This document shows, piece by piece, positions 46,386 to 58,094 of a stretch of 64,000 nt of DNA (positions are counted from its first letter, which is position 1; every line of letters starts with the position of its first letter). A program made the translations under genes and the position numbers. The stretch spans positions 25,396,119-25,460,118 of the forward strand of contig CM055830.1 of the NCBI GenBank assembly GCA_029582265.1. The letters run 5' to 3'. The notes beneath the pieces were generated by a model. The model was not told where the DNA came from. It ran no database searches and was given only the letters and a program-made list of their open reading frames with translations. The stretch comes from Zoroaster sp. YZ-2022 (taxonomy: Eukaryota; Echinodermata; Asteroidea; Forcipulatida; Zoroasteridae).

Positions 46386-46886
46386 ACAGAAAACTATAAG
46401 GATAGAGAGCCTATAATTTCTGAGGACTTAATCTTTAATTTCATTTCATATATCATGTTTATATAAAAACAGCTTGATGGACTTTTCAAAACCGGCTCAC
46501 GTGAAATAATTTACAAGCTAAACGCTAGTTGCACCAAACTAAATATGTCGCACCTTTCGTGCACGAACATGATATCACAGAACTAATGAATCGATCACAA
46601 GATTTACTTTATCAATTCCTATTTGACTTGAAACATTGAATCGATTACAATGTTTAATTTATCGACTCCTGTTTGACTAGACCCATTACATGTGTATTGG
46701 AGCGTTCGTTCTGGTATTCAGTATAACCGGGCCTAAATACAATGTAGGAACAGTTTGATCATCGGATCGCTCTTTTCCCCAGTGTACCTCCTTTTGGGTC
46801 GACATTGCTCGAAAGCCTTGGGGAAGAGATTGACCCAAAGATCCGTATCCTATAGAATATCCTATAAGACATACAGTAGTACACTT

Positions 46887-46969
46887 ATGGGAGCGAAGTC
46901 GGAAATGGCAAAACTATTTGACGACACGTTATGTGTGTTTCACGTCCACCAATCAAATGACAATTACCT
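46887..46969 (+). CDS. Candidate first coding exon, product unknown
   Basis: ATG at 46887 or, with a better start context (GAA before ATGG), 46905. The frame reads M-G-A-K-S-E, MAKLFDDTLCVFHVHQSNDN and Y, ending CCT before GTAAGTAAG, a strong donor. The frame is open upstream to about 46755, so an internal exon is also possible. Without splicing it would stop after NDNYL. No domain recognised. Confidence 0.35.
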
Positions 46970-46996
46970 GTAAGTAAGCTTCGTTTCAAATGTCGT

Positions 46997-47054
46997 GCTC
47001 CTGCCGTGTCAAATTCAAATAATTAGATTGTATTCGATTTGATACGGCAGGAGC
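46997..47054. repeat. Hairpin with 18-bp arms
   Basis: GCTCCTGCCGTGTCAAAT and ATTTGATACGGCAGGAGC pair with one mismatch. GTGCCGTGTCAAATCG near 47130 repeats part of it, so this is probably the start of a decayed MITE reaching about 47160. Confidence 0.75.
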
Positions 47055-48320
47055 CATTTTTTGAATTCGGCTCGACAGGGTCTGCCGTGCTATGCGGGAT
47101 AGTTCGGCAGTAGCGGGCAAACGAAGTGCCGTGTCAAATCGAAATGAATTCTCAACCTGGCGCTACGTTTCTGGTCTCGTTGGTCCGCCATTTTTGATGT
47201 ATTTTAAACCAATTGGGAACTTGAATTAAAGACGACGTTTGAAAATAAGTTATTTATACATAAAGAGAGTTGCCAGCCCTTGTGCTTTGAGTCAAACAAG
47301 ATCTAGAGGATTGAATCAGGATTTACCCGTTGTTTTTGTTTAATTAAGATAAATTTGCCTCACACAAGTGTTTGCTATGCGTTCACAAGGCGTCATTAGT
47401 GATTACTTTTTGCCATGACTGAAGGTTAAGAAGTGCTTCTTTCATAAAAGTTCTATTATTTAATCAAAACGTTGGCTGTCTTTGCTCACGACGATGCGGT
47501 GTTGTTTTGTAATGTAGTTAATGACGTCGATCAGTACAATTTCAATTAGGTCTGTACAATTATAAATGGAACTAGAGGTATTGAGTTTGTTAAAAACAAA
47601 CTCAGGGTGTTCGAGTGTGCATCATATGTACGTGATGACGTCATCACCTAAAGTTGTTAAGAGACAAGAGTTACTTCAGGAGATATGGGTTTTCATAATA
47701 TATAATTCAAATACCACATATCGTGTTATACTGATTACGTATACATTAACTTCCGGTTCAGTCATCCCATATAATTTTAAATTATTTTAACCGTAAGTTC
47801 AGATTCAATCATGTGACGTCATTCATACTTAACAAAATTTGTCCTCATAATATGGGTGTCAGTTGTGCCAAATTTGTTAAAATTCTGTCTAATGTTTTCT
47901 CAAGATAGCAAAAGGTCACTTTTTTAAACCTGCCACTTTTTTAAAACTTCCAGTTTTGACCGGAAGTAAGAGTCAATAAGGTCATATCTTTGTATCAAAT
48001 GTCGAGTCCTCCATGTTCTGTATGATTATGATGAAATCAAGAAATTATCTATTGTTTTATTATAATTAATTACGTAATAATTCATTAGATGACCTCACCA
48101 TGACGTCACAACGTTACCTGGAACTATATGTTAAGGTCTAACTATTTGTTAAGCTTTAAGGTTCTTTGAACTATGTTTTGACTGTACAAATACATTTACA
48201 GATTATTATACAGTCCATTTTCATAGTTTACAGAGCGCCTACGTTCGTACAGACAAGGTATAACATGGTGAACATATATTCATGAGCAATCTAATAGCCA
48301 ATAAAGAATAATATAAATTT
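47055..48320. other. Relative of the 39.2-kb element, otherwise no feature
   Basis: GGTGTTCGAG (47608), GATGACGTCATCACC, AACTTCCGG and GACCGGAAGTAAGAGTCAA echo the 39248-39988 element without its tandem array. Boundaries are not clear. Confidence 0.4.
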
Positions 48321-48383
48321 GTCACGATGCGCAGAAAGAGGCACGTGATCCTCAAACACTTCCTGGGCACATTGCCCACACAG

Positions 48384-48512
48384 CCACCATCAGCACCACT
48401 CGGTCTCACAGCTGTGAATAGAAAGTCTAAAAGTATAACAATAATAAACTTTGACTGGTGTAAAAATAGGTCAAGAAGGATTGTACACTATGAGCTAGCA
48501 TTAATTATCTAG
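48384..48512 (+). CDS. Candidate exon, fibronectin type III-like start
   Basis: Acceptor CTGGGCACATTGCCCACACAG precedes an open frame: PPSAPLGLTAVNRKSKSITI, I-N-F-D-W, C-K-N-R-S-R-R-I-V-H-Y-E-L-A-L-I-I, stop. P-S-A-P-x-x-L-T-A-V, the Trp about 22 residues later and I-V-H-Y-E-L follow the A to C' strands of an FN3 domain. A real FN3 would continue; the stop at 48510 means the exon ends earlier, is terminal, or is a pseudo-exon. The frame is open upstream to 48327. Confidence 0.35.
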   Translation, partial: PPSAPLGLTAVNRKSKSITIINFDWCKNRSRRIVHYELALII

Positions 48513-49515
48513 AAATATCAACACTAAACTATCGATTACTGTCCATAATGACACAATTCTTCTTCTTCATGATCATGACAAAATAACATTAATAGTTTGG
48601 TTCAATTTCTGATCTGTGATGATGTCATGAAACATTTTTTGGAAAAGTCACTCGTCACTTTATGAATGAAGAAAAAACTTACTTTTACAAACACCACAAT
48701 AATACTTAAATGTTTAAGCCTTAATCTTTTTATTTATTTATTTATTTTTGCTGTTTTTATATAAATATCAAAGACTAAAAATATAATGAAACATATCATT
48801 TGGTTATTGCAGAAATTAAAATGAAAAAAACCTGCACTAACCATTTAGAACTTTGCTAACCGGCTAACCAAAACCAATATTTAAAAGTAAACACCCAACA
48901 ATTTTGGAAAAATTTACCAACCATTTTGTTTTTCTAGACTCTTTTTTTTGCCACATTGTGTATTAAACAATCATTGTCGGAAATGTATTGATGCTTTTCG
49001 TTTAAAAATTATACACATTATTCCATTTGCACAATTAAATTTAATTAAATTAAATTGATAAAATTAATAAAAAGAAGAGAAATAAAATACATAAGTTAAA
49101 AAGAAGATCTAGATCTCTTGCCTCAAAATCAAATTTAATTGATTTTGTATTTAAATTAACTCCAGTGCCTGAAAACCTTTTGTCAAGGGCACATTGGAAA
49201 ACTGTTACCGTGAAATTGATTGCCCATAAACGAAAGCAAAAAGAAGAAATAAATTCTTTAAAAAATCCTCTGCGCATCGATGACTGTTAATTTGACTGCA
49301 TCAATCGCGAAAAGATGTGAAACATCATATTTCAAGATCAGGTAATTGAAGTTATGAATGCCAAAAAACGATCCGTTAGAATTCACTCTTAGATTTAGAA
49401 CAAGCGTTAACAATTCCAAAACTGTGTACACAAATGACAGCTCGAAATAAAGGACGATAGTGAAATTACCGTAAACTGTGTGGACATGAATGTGCTGGCG
49501 ATGTATTATATTCTA

Positions 49516-49665
49516 TTCAGGACGATCAGAGCATACTGATCGAAACGTCGAGTTGTACCACCAGTTCTTTTTCAGAACTAATTACTACTCAATTGAGATT
49601 CCACATGGTGTCACCGCAATTAGTCTTACTTATCATCCTCACCATGCAAAGCTACAAGTTTTACC
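49516..49665. mobile_element. Short retroelement with hammerhead-like motif, copy 2
   Basis: 150 bp, flanked by exact 12-bp copies of TATTATATTCTA (49504-49515 and 49666-49677). It is near-identical to 44539-44695 from GGACGATCAG onward, with stem CGATCAG/CTGATCG, GAAACGTCG and the same 3' end. It starts slightly inside copy 1, as 5' truncation would give. Confidence 0.88.
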
Positions 49666-49682
49666 TATTATATTCTAATTAG

Positions 49683-49683
<1 letters not shown>

Positions 49684-49729
<46 letters not shown>
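49684..49729. repeat. CT microsatellite
   Basis: About 22 CT units. Confidence 0.98.
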
Positions 49730-49732
<3 letters not shown>

Positions 49733-50856
49733 TCACTCCTTTCCAATTCCAATATTTCGCTGGGGATTCTCCTATGGGTATATATATATGCAAACAAATT
49801 ACAAGAACAGTCCAATAACATAATCAACTTCAGAAAGGACTTCCATCATTCAAAACCACACTAGGGCTATTGGCAGGAATGAGTCCTACAGACCCACCAC
49901 CTTAGTACTGCATAATTTCCACAATTATGCGCATGCGTGAGGTTGGGTATAGCCAACCATTCCTCGTGGGCAGGGGTTGGCTTTGATGAAAGAGACAAGT
50001 GTTACAGTACATTTGTGGTTACTTGTTAGCTGAGAGCAGAGTTGGCAAACGGACGTGGTTTAATGGCATCTGTGGATTGAAATATCAAAGTAAGCAGGAC
50101 GAGCTGCATCCATCTGTCTGTGCGTGAGGACAGTTAGACTGGTGTTCCAGTCATAAGGTGCGTATGGTTGTCTTTCAAATAATGAACAATTATTACTTTA
50201 TTATTAATTTTAATTTATGTAAGCTACTGATAATTTAAAATGTACATTAATTAAAATATTCATTACAATCTTGGCGTATCCAGTCCTTTTTATCTAGGGG
50301 AAAGATCGTACTTTTGTCTCGCACGAAACCTACAAATCGGACTTTTACAGTGGCATGTGACAGCAGCACTTTTCCGTCCAATTTTTAGCAGGGTAGGGGA
50401 AGTGAAACCTGCATAATCCAGCAACTTAATCCAAGTTGATTCTAATTCATCGAGACAATGACACTAACAGTTCATATAGTTGAAATTCATAATTGGATGT
50501 CTACGGGAAACCTCGTACTGTTATTTTTGGTGAACACATTTATAATAACATGTAATTATACTTAAATAAATGACTATTGGGATCGGATATTAATCGGGAT
50601 GATGTTTTCCTCGTAAGACGAATGGAAAAGAAAATGATAAATTAAATTTTGAGACAGGCCTACAGAAATATTAAACTATTCTTATGATGAGAGTGGTAAT
50701 CTTGTTGATCATCACCATTAATTTTAAAATTAAATAATAATAAAAAAACCTTTTTATGACGCGATTTTACCTTCTAACATTTCTCAGTTTACCTTATTAT
50801 TACTATGAAACTGTACTGTCAGAAATACATTTATTAATATATTTTCAATATTTTAG

Positions 50857-50944
50857 TTTCCAGATAAATAGTATTAATCACGGTATTATCGAAAGAAAAT
50901 TCGAAGGAAAATCTACACAGACCACAGAAAAAAATATTCATCAA
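50857..50944 (+). CDS. Candidate exon, product unknown
   Basis: Acceptor TTCAATATTTTAG, donor CATCAA before GTATTA. The frame reads F-Q-I-N-S-I-N-H-G-I, IERKFEGKSTQTTEKNIHQ. It accepts one base and ends in phase 0. Hydrophilic composition; no domain recognised. Confidence 0.25.
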
Positions 50945-51034
50945 GTATTATGTTCAACTAAATATTGAATTGGCTGACTTGTAATAATTGTTTGAATAGT
51001 TATATTTAATAAATGATAAATCAAATGACATGTA

Positions 51035-51406
51035 CACTGTAAAAAATTTCTGTATTTTTACACATATTTTTTGTCTGTTTTTTCCTTTTACATGTATTTG
51101 ATGTAAATAAACCTGTATCTGTGAAAATTATTGTATTTATTTTCACATATTTTTTTTCATTTTACCCATACTTTCATAATGTAAACATAGAATTTGTAAA
51201 AATACAGTCGAATTATGCGAATTCTTTGATTTTTACAGCAGTTGTGTAGTAAATGTGCACGTGTCTGGCTTTCTATAGCAAAATAATAACAGGTCTGTAA
51301 TTATATTTTACAAAATTTAACGGTTAAATAAAATTACACGGTTAAATAAAATAACAGGCAAAGTGCCGGCAACTCTGTTGACAGCACTTTCTGTAAATTT
51401 AGAGTG
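51035..51406. mobile_element. TA-flanked MITE with CACTGTAAA ends
   Basis: CACTGTAAAAAATTTCTGTA at the left and CTGTAAATTTAGAGTG at the right are inverted, with TA outside both ends (51033, 51407). 372 bp, non-coding. It is related in end sequence to the element at 61644. Confidence 0.8.
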
Positions 51407-51667
51407 TAATTAATAATTCCATCTTAAATTGAAGCAAATGGGCAAGCACGTTATTCTATTATATCTGAGTATATTGTAAATTGTGTAAATCCCAGTAGAT
51501 AAAATTCATGTTTATGTATGGAATAATCTAAATCAAAGCTAAATCACACAATATTAAATTATTATCCAAAAAAGTCTGTGTATTTCTCATGACGTGGTCA
51601 TATAATTAAGTTGAAGGCTATCCAATGGAATATATAGGCCTATATAAAATATATTACTGCATCGCAG

Positions 51668-51725
51668 GAAATCGTGTTAATGAATGTTCCGTTTTGCAAA
51701 GACACGTTATTTTCGACATTGAATG
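51668..51725 (+). CDS. Candidate exon, product unknown
   Basis: The acceptor is CTGCATCGCAG and the donor GAATG before GTACGA. Two frames are open: EIVLMNVPFCKDTLFSTLN, which fits the phase left by 50944, and NRVNECSVLQRHVIFDIEW. No domain recognised. Confidence 0.25.
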
Positions 51726-52339
51726 GTACGAGAGCTTAGGAAATATAGCCCACCCTCTAATAATAATAACCCACCCTCTAATAATGATTAACATTTATAT
51801 AATTTAAAGCAGATTTAGTTGAATTTAAGTATGTCGTTAATTCCCCCCCCCTTTTTTTTTAGAAGATCAACATGATTAGTCTAGAGGTGCAACCTAACGT
51901 TAGATCGCATGCATATTCTGTGGTAGTTAATCCGTATAAGCCTACAAGTCCAACGCCAAACAGAATGGGAGCAGGTGACATAACCTCTCCTCTTAAACCC
52001 TGAGAACATTTTTACGGAAATTTGTTTAATTAAATCTTAGAGTTGAAAATGTAATCATCATTGAGGGACCTAAGGGGATTGCTTTTTTTCGGGGTGGGGG
52101 GTGGAATTGGCCCAATTCTGTGAGATTCTGAAATGCTCATGCAGTAGACAGCAGTGAACAAATACAGAACGACTTTGTTGTAAGCATACAACTTGGGCCC
52201 AATTTCATAGAGCTGAAAATATTGCTCAGTACTTTTATCTAGTAAACAAGATTTAGCTTAGAACCTGCCAAAACCAATATACAGTAAGTGGAAATTTACA
52301 TGGTAACCTATTTTTGCTAAGCATACGTTTTTTGTGCAG

Positions 52340-52531
52340 CTAAATGAAATTTGTCCCTGCTATAACCCATGCCCCACGGCATTGTACTCCAAATTCAAGC
52401 ACGGCACAATGAGCATAGTAAATTTCCTGTCAAAGGTTGGGGAAGATGCAAGGATTTCAAATCCAATAACCACCCCGAACACCATCACTACACCCCCAGC
52501 AGAACTTGAGGACGTTAAACATTCTAATTAA
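52340..52531 (+). CDS. Candidate exon, DEG/ENaC-like cysteine motif
   Basis: Acceptor CATACGTTTTTTGTGCAG is strong. The frame runs 63 codons to TAA: LNEICPCYNPCPTALYSKFK, H-G-T-M-S-I-V-N-F-L-S-K, then a Thr/Pro-rich tail (ITTPNTITTPPAELEDVKHS). C-x-C-x(2)-P-C-x(4)-Y is the pattern near the end of the extracellular domain of DEG/ENaC/ASIC sodium channels. In those proteins a second membrane segment should follow; here the frame ends instead, so a donor before the stop (AAAG before GTTGGG) or a truncated product is needed. Moderate coding call, tentative family. Confidence 0.4.
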   Translation, partial: LNEICPCYNPCPTALYSKFKHGTMSIVNFLSKVGEDARISNPITTPNTITTPPAELEDVKHSN

Positions 52532-52789
52532 CAAATAAATATAAGGAAACGTTAATATTTGTTTATTTAAATTTCTTGCCATATTTGAATATATATTATA
52601 TAATCGTCCATAACATATTGCTAAATGTAGTACAGATTGAATTTCACGGACAAAACCTGCGTTTCATCCCCTTGCTTTTACTGGATGTAGAGAATGTTTT
52701 TTTTTTCAAATACCCCATACATTGTATAGAATGGACTCTTTACTTGTAGGTTGAGTATAAATTTGGATGAGAATGAGAGCAAATACTTT

Positions 52790-53026
52790 AGAAAATAGAG
52801 ACCACAAGAAAATGGAATGCATTATGTGCATACGAATGTGACGTCAAACGTATATGCTGTGAACATTAATACGTGTTACGTCATATTCGGATGTGTAAAC
52901 ATTTTTTCTATTTTTTCATGGTCTCTATCGTCTACGTGAACGAATGTGAACACAATTCATATTAATAACGTCACTTTATGCACATGTTTAGCCTATGTTT
53001 TGTGTTCTTATGGTCTTTATTTTATT
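52790..53026. mobile_element. Possible MITE with AAATAGAGACCAC ends
   Basis: AAATAGAGACCACAAGAA and TTCTTATGGTCTTTATTT are inverted about 235 bp apart. The interior has paired GTGACGT/ACGTCAC motifs. Boundaries approximate. Confidence 0.45.
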
Positions 53027-53714
53027 AATGAATACGAAAACAAGTACGAGTACAGAAACAATTCGAGTACGAGAACGATACGATTCTCGTGCTATGTATT
53101 TTAGTTTTTTCTTGAACACTTAAGCTTCTAGAATATTTCTCTCTAAATCTTATTGATTGATTGATTTGTTAGCAGTATATTTGTGCTATGGCTTTGTCTT
53201 TTATTTTTAAACCAAAATTAATTTACCCATACATGTTGCTATAATTTTAAATTATGAATATTCAATTGACATAACTTGTACAACACTCTCACTCCACTCA
53301 TGAATGACCTTTAAAAAGTACTTTAATGTGTTTTCTTATTTTGAATTAATAACTAAGTACTTTATAGTTTGCTGGGTACTGAGTGAATAAACAAGTAATG
53401 TTGCACATCGGTAGATAAGACTATCAGATAAGGGAGTTCGTTTTTTTAAAATTTTTTTGGGGGGGGGGGTGATAAACATTATAGAAACAAAAATCAACCC
53501 TGGACTTGTGTACCGATAAAATAATAAATTTACCGACATTACTGTGTGATGTTGCATAAAGCAGATACGATTAACTTCTTTTGTCAAAACCATGACCAAA
53601 ACTACGCAATAATGTTATTTCACAATTTGATGAAAAACACAAAGCCAATTAATAGCGAACGTCGATGACTGTTTAGGACATGTATTTACATGAGAGTGGA
53701 ACAGAGCATCTTAG

Positions 53715-53788
53715 TTACAGATCAATCACTGAAGTCCTTCCCTTGCAATACTATGTTTGAATCAGATTTAGACTGCTTGAGATTGAGA
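53715..53788 (+). CDS. Candidate exon, product unknown
   Basis: Acceptor GCATCTTAG and donor TTGAGA before GTAAGA. The frame reads T-D-Q, SLKSFPCNTMFESDLDCLRL, R. It accepts two bases and ends in phase 0. Two Cys; family not recognised. Confidence 0.3.
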
Positions 53789-54496
53789 GTAAGAATGATA
53801 TCATTTGTAAGGCCAAACAAATATCTGGTTTCTGGTCGGATCTCAGCTATCAGATATACATATATTTTATTACCCACGTTAGAGACATAGTATAGCATTG
53901 TTAAATTAAAAAAAAATAACTGAATGGTTGCATAACTGTAAAGCCGACAGTGGTATTAATCCTCCCTTTAGGCTACATATTTTGTCCGAGGATCTGTAAT
54001 TTTTTAAGAAATGTGAAATATTTTCCACTTCGAATTAAGGAGAGAGTGATCTTTCCTCAATTCCACATTATATAGGGTACATAATACATTTTCACTGTTT
54101 TCTTTTGAACAAAACTACCAAATAAGCTGAACCTTCCACAACATGAGTTTTTAATTCTTGATTCAGCCAGAGTAAGCATTCTCTGTTGAAGCAGTTTTGT
54201 CAACATAACTAATGCTGTACCTTCCCTACAATTTAGTCGCGATTCTAAATCTACTATTCGACAAACAATAAGTAACAAATGGCTTTTTTTGTTAAACTAG
54301 AGGTGTCTGTTCTTAATAGAAACACAAAGATGGTCCTAAATGTTATATTGTATCCGTGGTTCAAAGGAAACCGCCAAGCTTTATTATCGACGTTTCTGGC
54401 TTAGGCCTACAGCACAGATGACAATCGAAAAACATTTCAAAAACTATTGAAACAAGTTTCTTTATAAAAGAGTCGTGTTTTTAATTCGACACCTGA

Positions 54497-54634
54497 TGAC
54501 GGCACAATGACGTAAGTCACATTTCAAAGTACGTCATACACTGTTACTAAGTTGTATGGCGATCTGGTGCACTATATGTGACGTTATGATGATTTAAGCG
54601 TCACGTGACCCCAAATGACGTCACAGCTACGTCA
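54497..54634. promoter_or_regulatory. Cluster of CRE-type (TGACG) sites
   Basis: Seven TGACG/CGTCA half-sites occur within 138 bp, including one full palindrome TGACGTCA (54616) and CACGTGAC. bZIP factors of the CREB/ATF group bind such sites. There is no adjacent gene start that I can assign, so this is a candidate element only. Confidence 0.35.
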
Positions 54635-55493
54635 ATGTTCTACGTATATGTTCGACCTAAGTTCTATATACATGACTTAAGTTTAAAAGCAATGGAATTA
54701 GGGGTAGAAGGAGTGTCTGAAAAATTAGACAAAAGAAAAACAAACACGAAATGAATTTTGTGTGCGGCACAAGAAACCAGATCTTTCTGGCCTAAACCGC
54801 ACTGACAAATTTGTAAAGACTCCATGGGAAACAGCAAATTAAAACACAATGACACTTCTGAAACCAAACAAACCTAGGTAATACAAAATTACATTTATGA
54901 CAACGTTTTATTGATAAACGCATTGTGCTCTAGTTTGCCTGAAACAAATGTATATAGTGCAGTAGCAAACACCTTCGTCTTCACTTTACAATGTTTTCAA
55001 TTTAATTGAACACGCAGCATTTTCCTTAATTGTCATCAGTATAGAAGATGCCATTAACCAACCATAATTATGATATCTGTTGGAAACCGACATACACTGA
55101 ATGATCAGCATGATTAGACTGACGCATAAATTCATCTAAATGAGGACTTTGGCTAGATAGGAAACCTGTGTAACTGTCACAACCTCACGGCGATCCCTAT
55201 TCACGTACAATATTCAGCCTTTAGTCTTTTTCTCCACCATCCAGAGCCAACTACAACCCCAACTGTACACAACATAACGCAGTGAAACATTGCCCGTCGA
55301 GTAGATCCAGCAAATCATGTATAAGCTGATTATGTTCACATGAACAGTCGGGGTTTCAGTTTTTGTGTGAGACATGGAAGAAAACCATATGTAAGCATTT
55401 GAATGCAGTATGTAAATACATCTGTACACTTAATAAAGAACGAGATATGGACAGAAACGAAACGTTATGAAATGATCAGCTAAAGCCAACAAA
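54635..55493. other. No gene or repeat recognised
   Basis: A very strong pyrimidine tract with TTTTTCAG lies on the minus strand near 54722, followed by an open frame of only about 15 codons. I do not call it. Confidence 0.4.
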
Positions 55494-55660
55494 TGTGTCC
55501 GGTTTCTGGTCATAGGTGGCTAAGAGAGGCCTCACAAATCAGGCAAACGTTCATACCCCTATGTGAGCAAGTCCTTTAAAACTCATCACAGCAGAATTCC
55601 AGTCGATCCAGCAATTTTGGCTGCAATTGGACATCGTTTCATAGCCCCCCTAAAAAAAAA
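55494..55660. mobile_element. CCGG-family MITE, copy 3, truncated
   Basis: GTGTCCGGTTTCTGGTCATA starts it, followed by GGCTAAGAGAGGCCTC and GGCTGCAATTGGACATCGTT. It is in the orientation opposite to the 58-kb copy. The right end is lost in a C run. Confidence 0.75.
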
Positions 55661-55789
55661 ATGCATTTCAATTAGGCCTATTTTCTCGTTAACGAAACAA
55701 CTTAATATGTTGAAACTTAATATGCTGGTTGTCTAAATCTTCGATTCTCGGTAAAACAGTTTTGCCAACCTTACAAAGGTGTGTTAATT

Positions 55790-56310
55790 GGAACATATTT
55801 AAGGATTTTAAGAATTTTCAACTTGCCTGCCAGGCTTTTAAGGCTTCCACCGGTGTTGCCCCAGACTATATCTGCTAGAGGCTAAACCCGATCCAGGCTG
55901 GCCATCGACCAACTACAATCACACAGAGTAATTATACTATTTCCAATCTTAAATGTGAACTTTTTAAAAACAGTTTTAGTTGCAGAGCTCCGTCTGTCTT
56001 GAATAATATTCCTTTGACCATTCGTTTTAGTTCTTATTCTTCATTTCGGCTTAAACTGAAAGAAGGTAAAATTTTATTACTTAGGATGCCCGTGTTGTTG
56101 ATTGCGACGGATAACAAAGTTATGATATTATTCGATGGGGGGGGGGGGTGCTCAATGTTGATTTCTTGTTCTATTTGTGCAATACTAGTGTCAAGTTTGA
56201 CTTCTTCTGGTGTTATATTTTGATGTATTTTTTATATATGAGGGCCCCATATGACCAGCTTTGCTGGATCCCTCTATAAAGATGGTTATAAATAAATAAA
56301 TAAATATTCA
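55790..56310 (+). pseudogene. LINE 3' fragment (second family)
   Basis: Conceptual translation with one early stop gives F-Q-L-A-C-Q-A-F-K-A, GVAPDYIC, then N-S-F-S-C-R-A-P-S-V and LNNIPLTIRFSSYSSFRLKL, the usual C-terminal block of CR1/Jockey-type LINE polyproteins. After it come a G run, the tail GCTTTGCTGGATCCCTCTAT and an AAATA repeat, which is typical of a LINE 3' end. It is 5'-truncated. Confidence 0.75.
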
Positions 56311-56974
56311 AGAAATATAAATATTCCTGTTAGGCGTTCACGATGTTCAAAAAGATGAAGTGCAATGTTATAATGAAACATAAGACGTCAATTAATCATC
56401 TTATCACAGATGGATGATTTATTGCAAAGTAACCCTTGGTGAATCTGTAATATGCGCGGTGTGCAGTGTATGCTCTATGATTCTTAATTATATCATTCAC
56501 TAATACACATTCACTTGAATTATTACATGACTGACTATATCAGTGGTATGACCCTGACAGCCAGGCCAGAGGTTGATTTCTGGTTGGCAAGAAACCTCGT
56601 CGTCCCACCAACGGCTGTGGGGGATTGGCAGATTCTGCCGTTGTGTTTTTAATGATTTGTCCAGGTTTAGGGCCTAATCTTGGCCCTGCAAGCTTTTCAT
56701 TAGCGATTCCCTGGGGGGGGGGGGGTCTTTAATGTAGTGTTAAAAACAAAATTAGATCAACACGAAGGTGTTTCTTTTTGTGATGGGCATTGTCCGCAAG
56801 GTTAACGTGCGATGCATGAATACACTGAATGTAGAAGGTAATGTCGATGACACCGTGCATATTTAAAATACTCTTTTTGAATAAATATAATATATTATAA
56901 TAATATATTATAATATATTATACATAAAACAACCGACCTGTGTAATTGTAAACCTATTTGTCTTTTGCCAACAT

Positions 56975-57060
56975 GATACATGTATGGGCTACGCGGTTAT
57001 TGGAACCAGACCAAATTTCCCATACACAAATCAATTAAACGTTCATACCGCTATGTGTAA
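56975..57060. mobile_element. CCGG-family fragment, copy 4
   Basis: ATGTATGGGCTACGCGG, CAAATTTCCCATAC and AAACGTTCATACC match internal parts of copies 1 and 3. No ends. Confidence 0.5.
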
Positions 57061-57360
57061 AAAAATTGAGAAAACTCTTATTCCCTAAAAATACAAACAT
57101 TTAAATACGGATTGAGCATTTTCACGTTATATTGGATTCCTAGAATGCATTAGGGGTGGTAACACAACTCAACTGTATCAGTTCAGTGATTACAAATTAC
57201 CAGTACATCCAAATAAGTAAATAATGTCGAAACAATAGACCCACCAACATTTACCACAAAATTCAAGTGGTCCAATTTAACACAAATGGTTGTCAAGGCA
57301 ATCATTAATACCCCCAATGTCGGCGATTTTGTATGAGTCCTTAAGACTAAGAATATTCAG

Positions 57361-57440
57361 GACATTCGAAACGTTCAGCAGATATACGAAGGGACATCAT
57401 ACGATGGCACACTCACTGTGTCCTCCTCGGGCTTTACATG
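57361..57440 (+). CDS. Candidate internal exon, product unknown
   Basis: Acceptor AAGAATATTCAG, donor ACATG before GTAATT. The single plausible frame reads DIRNVQQIYEGTSYDGTLTV, S-S-S-G-F-T, leaving two bases. It is GC-richer than its flanks, with a beta-strand-like pattern. No family recognised. Direct joining to the candidate at 59371 would create TGA, so at least one further exon would be needed. Confidence 0.45.
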
Positions 57441-58094
57441 GTAATTACGCTAAACCATTTGTAATGTCAGTTTTCATTGTGCCGTTGCTAGTTGTTTTGG
57501 ATACGGATAATTACTATTAAGAGAATTGTATAACACGTGAGGTCATTTCCATCGTATATCAATGTAGCTTGTTTTTGACCCTATAACTGCATCTCTCATA
57601 TATTTGGTTACTGCCATGCATTCTCAAACCTTAATGACGTAATTTTGAGACATTAAAGATTCACTAATTCCTATTGCTTAATAACAGCATTAAACCCTTA
57701 GTTCATATCGGATGTGTGGTAAAATAAATCACTGTCACGTTCGTCAAAGCCTTGGGTGTTTCGTAGGTATTGTGTAGGGAAGACGATAGAGTGATCCTTT
57801 GGGCAAATTTGATGAAACACTGGTCAGAAGTCAGCTACGATGTTTCAAGCAAACCATTAATTTAATTACCGCCTAATTTATCACTAATCTATAGCTGCAT
57901 ATATAACACGATAGTCGCCGTTGGGTGACGTTAGAACCTTATGATCATTATAACGTCAGAGGTCAACGTTATAGGCCTACTTTTTATATCAGGCGAAAAA
58001 CTCCATGTTTGGTGTTTTGAGTAGCTTAATATAAGGAAGACATTAACCAAGATCTGTTTGTCAGATCGGACGTCTATACAATTAGGCCAAAACA

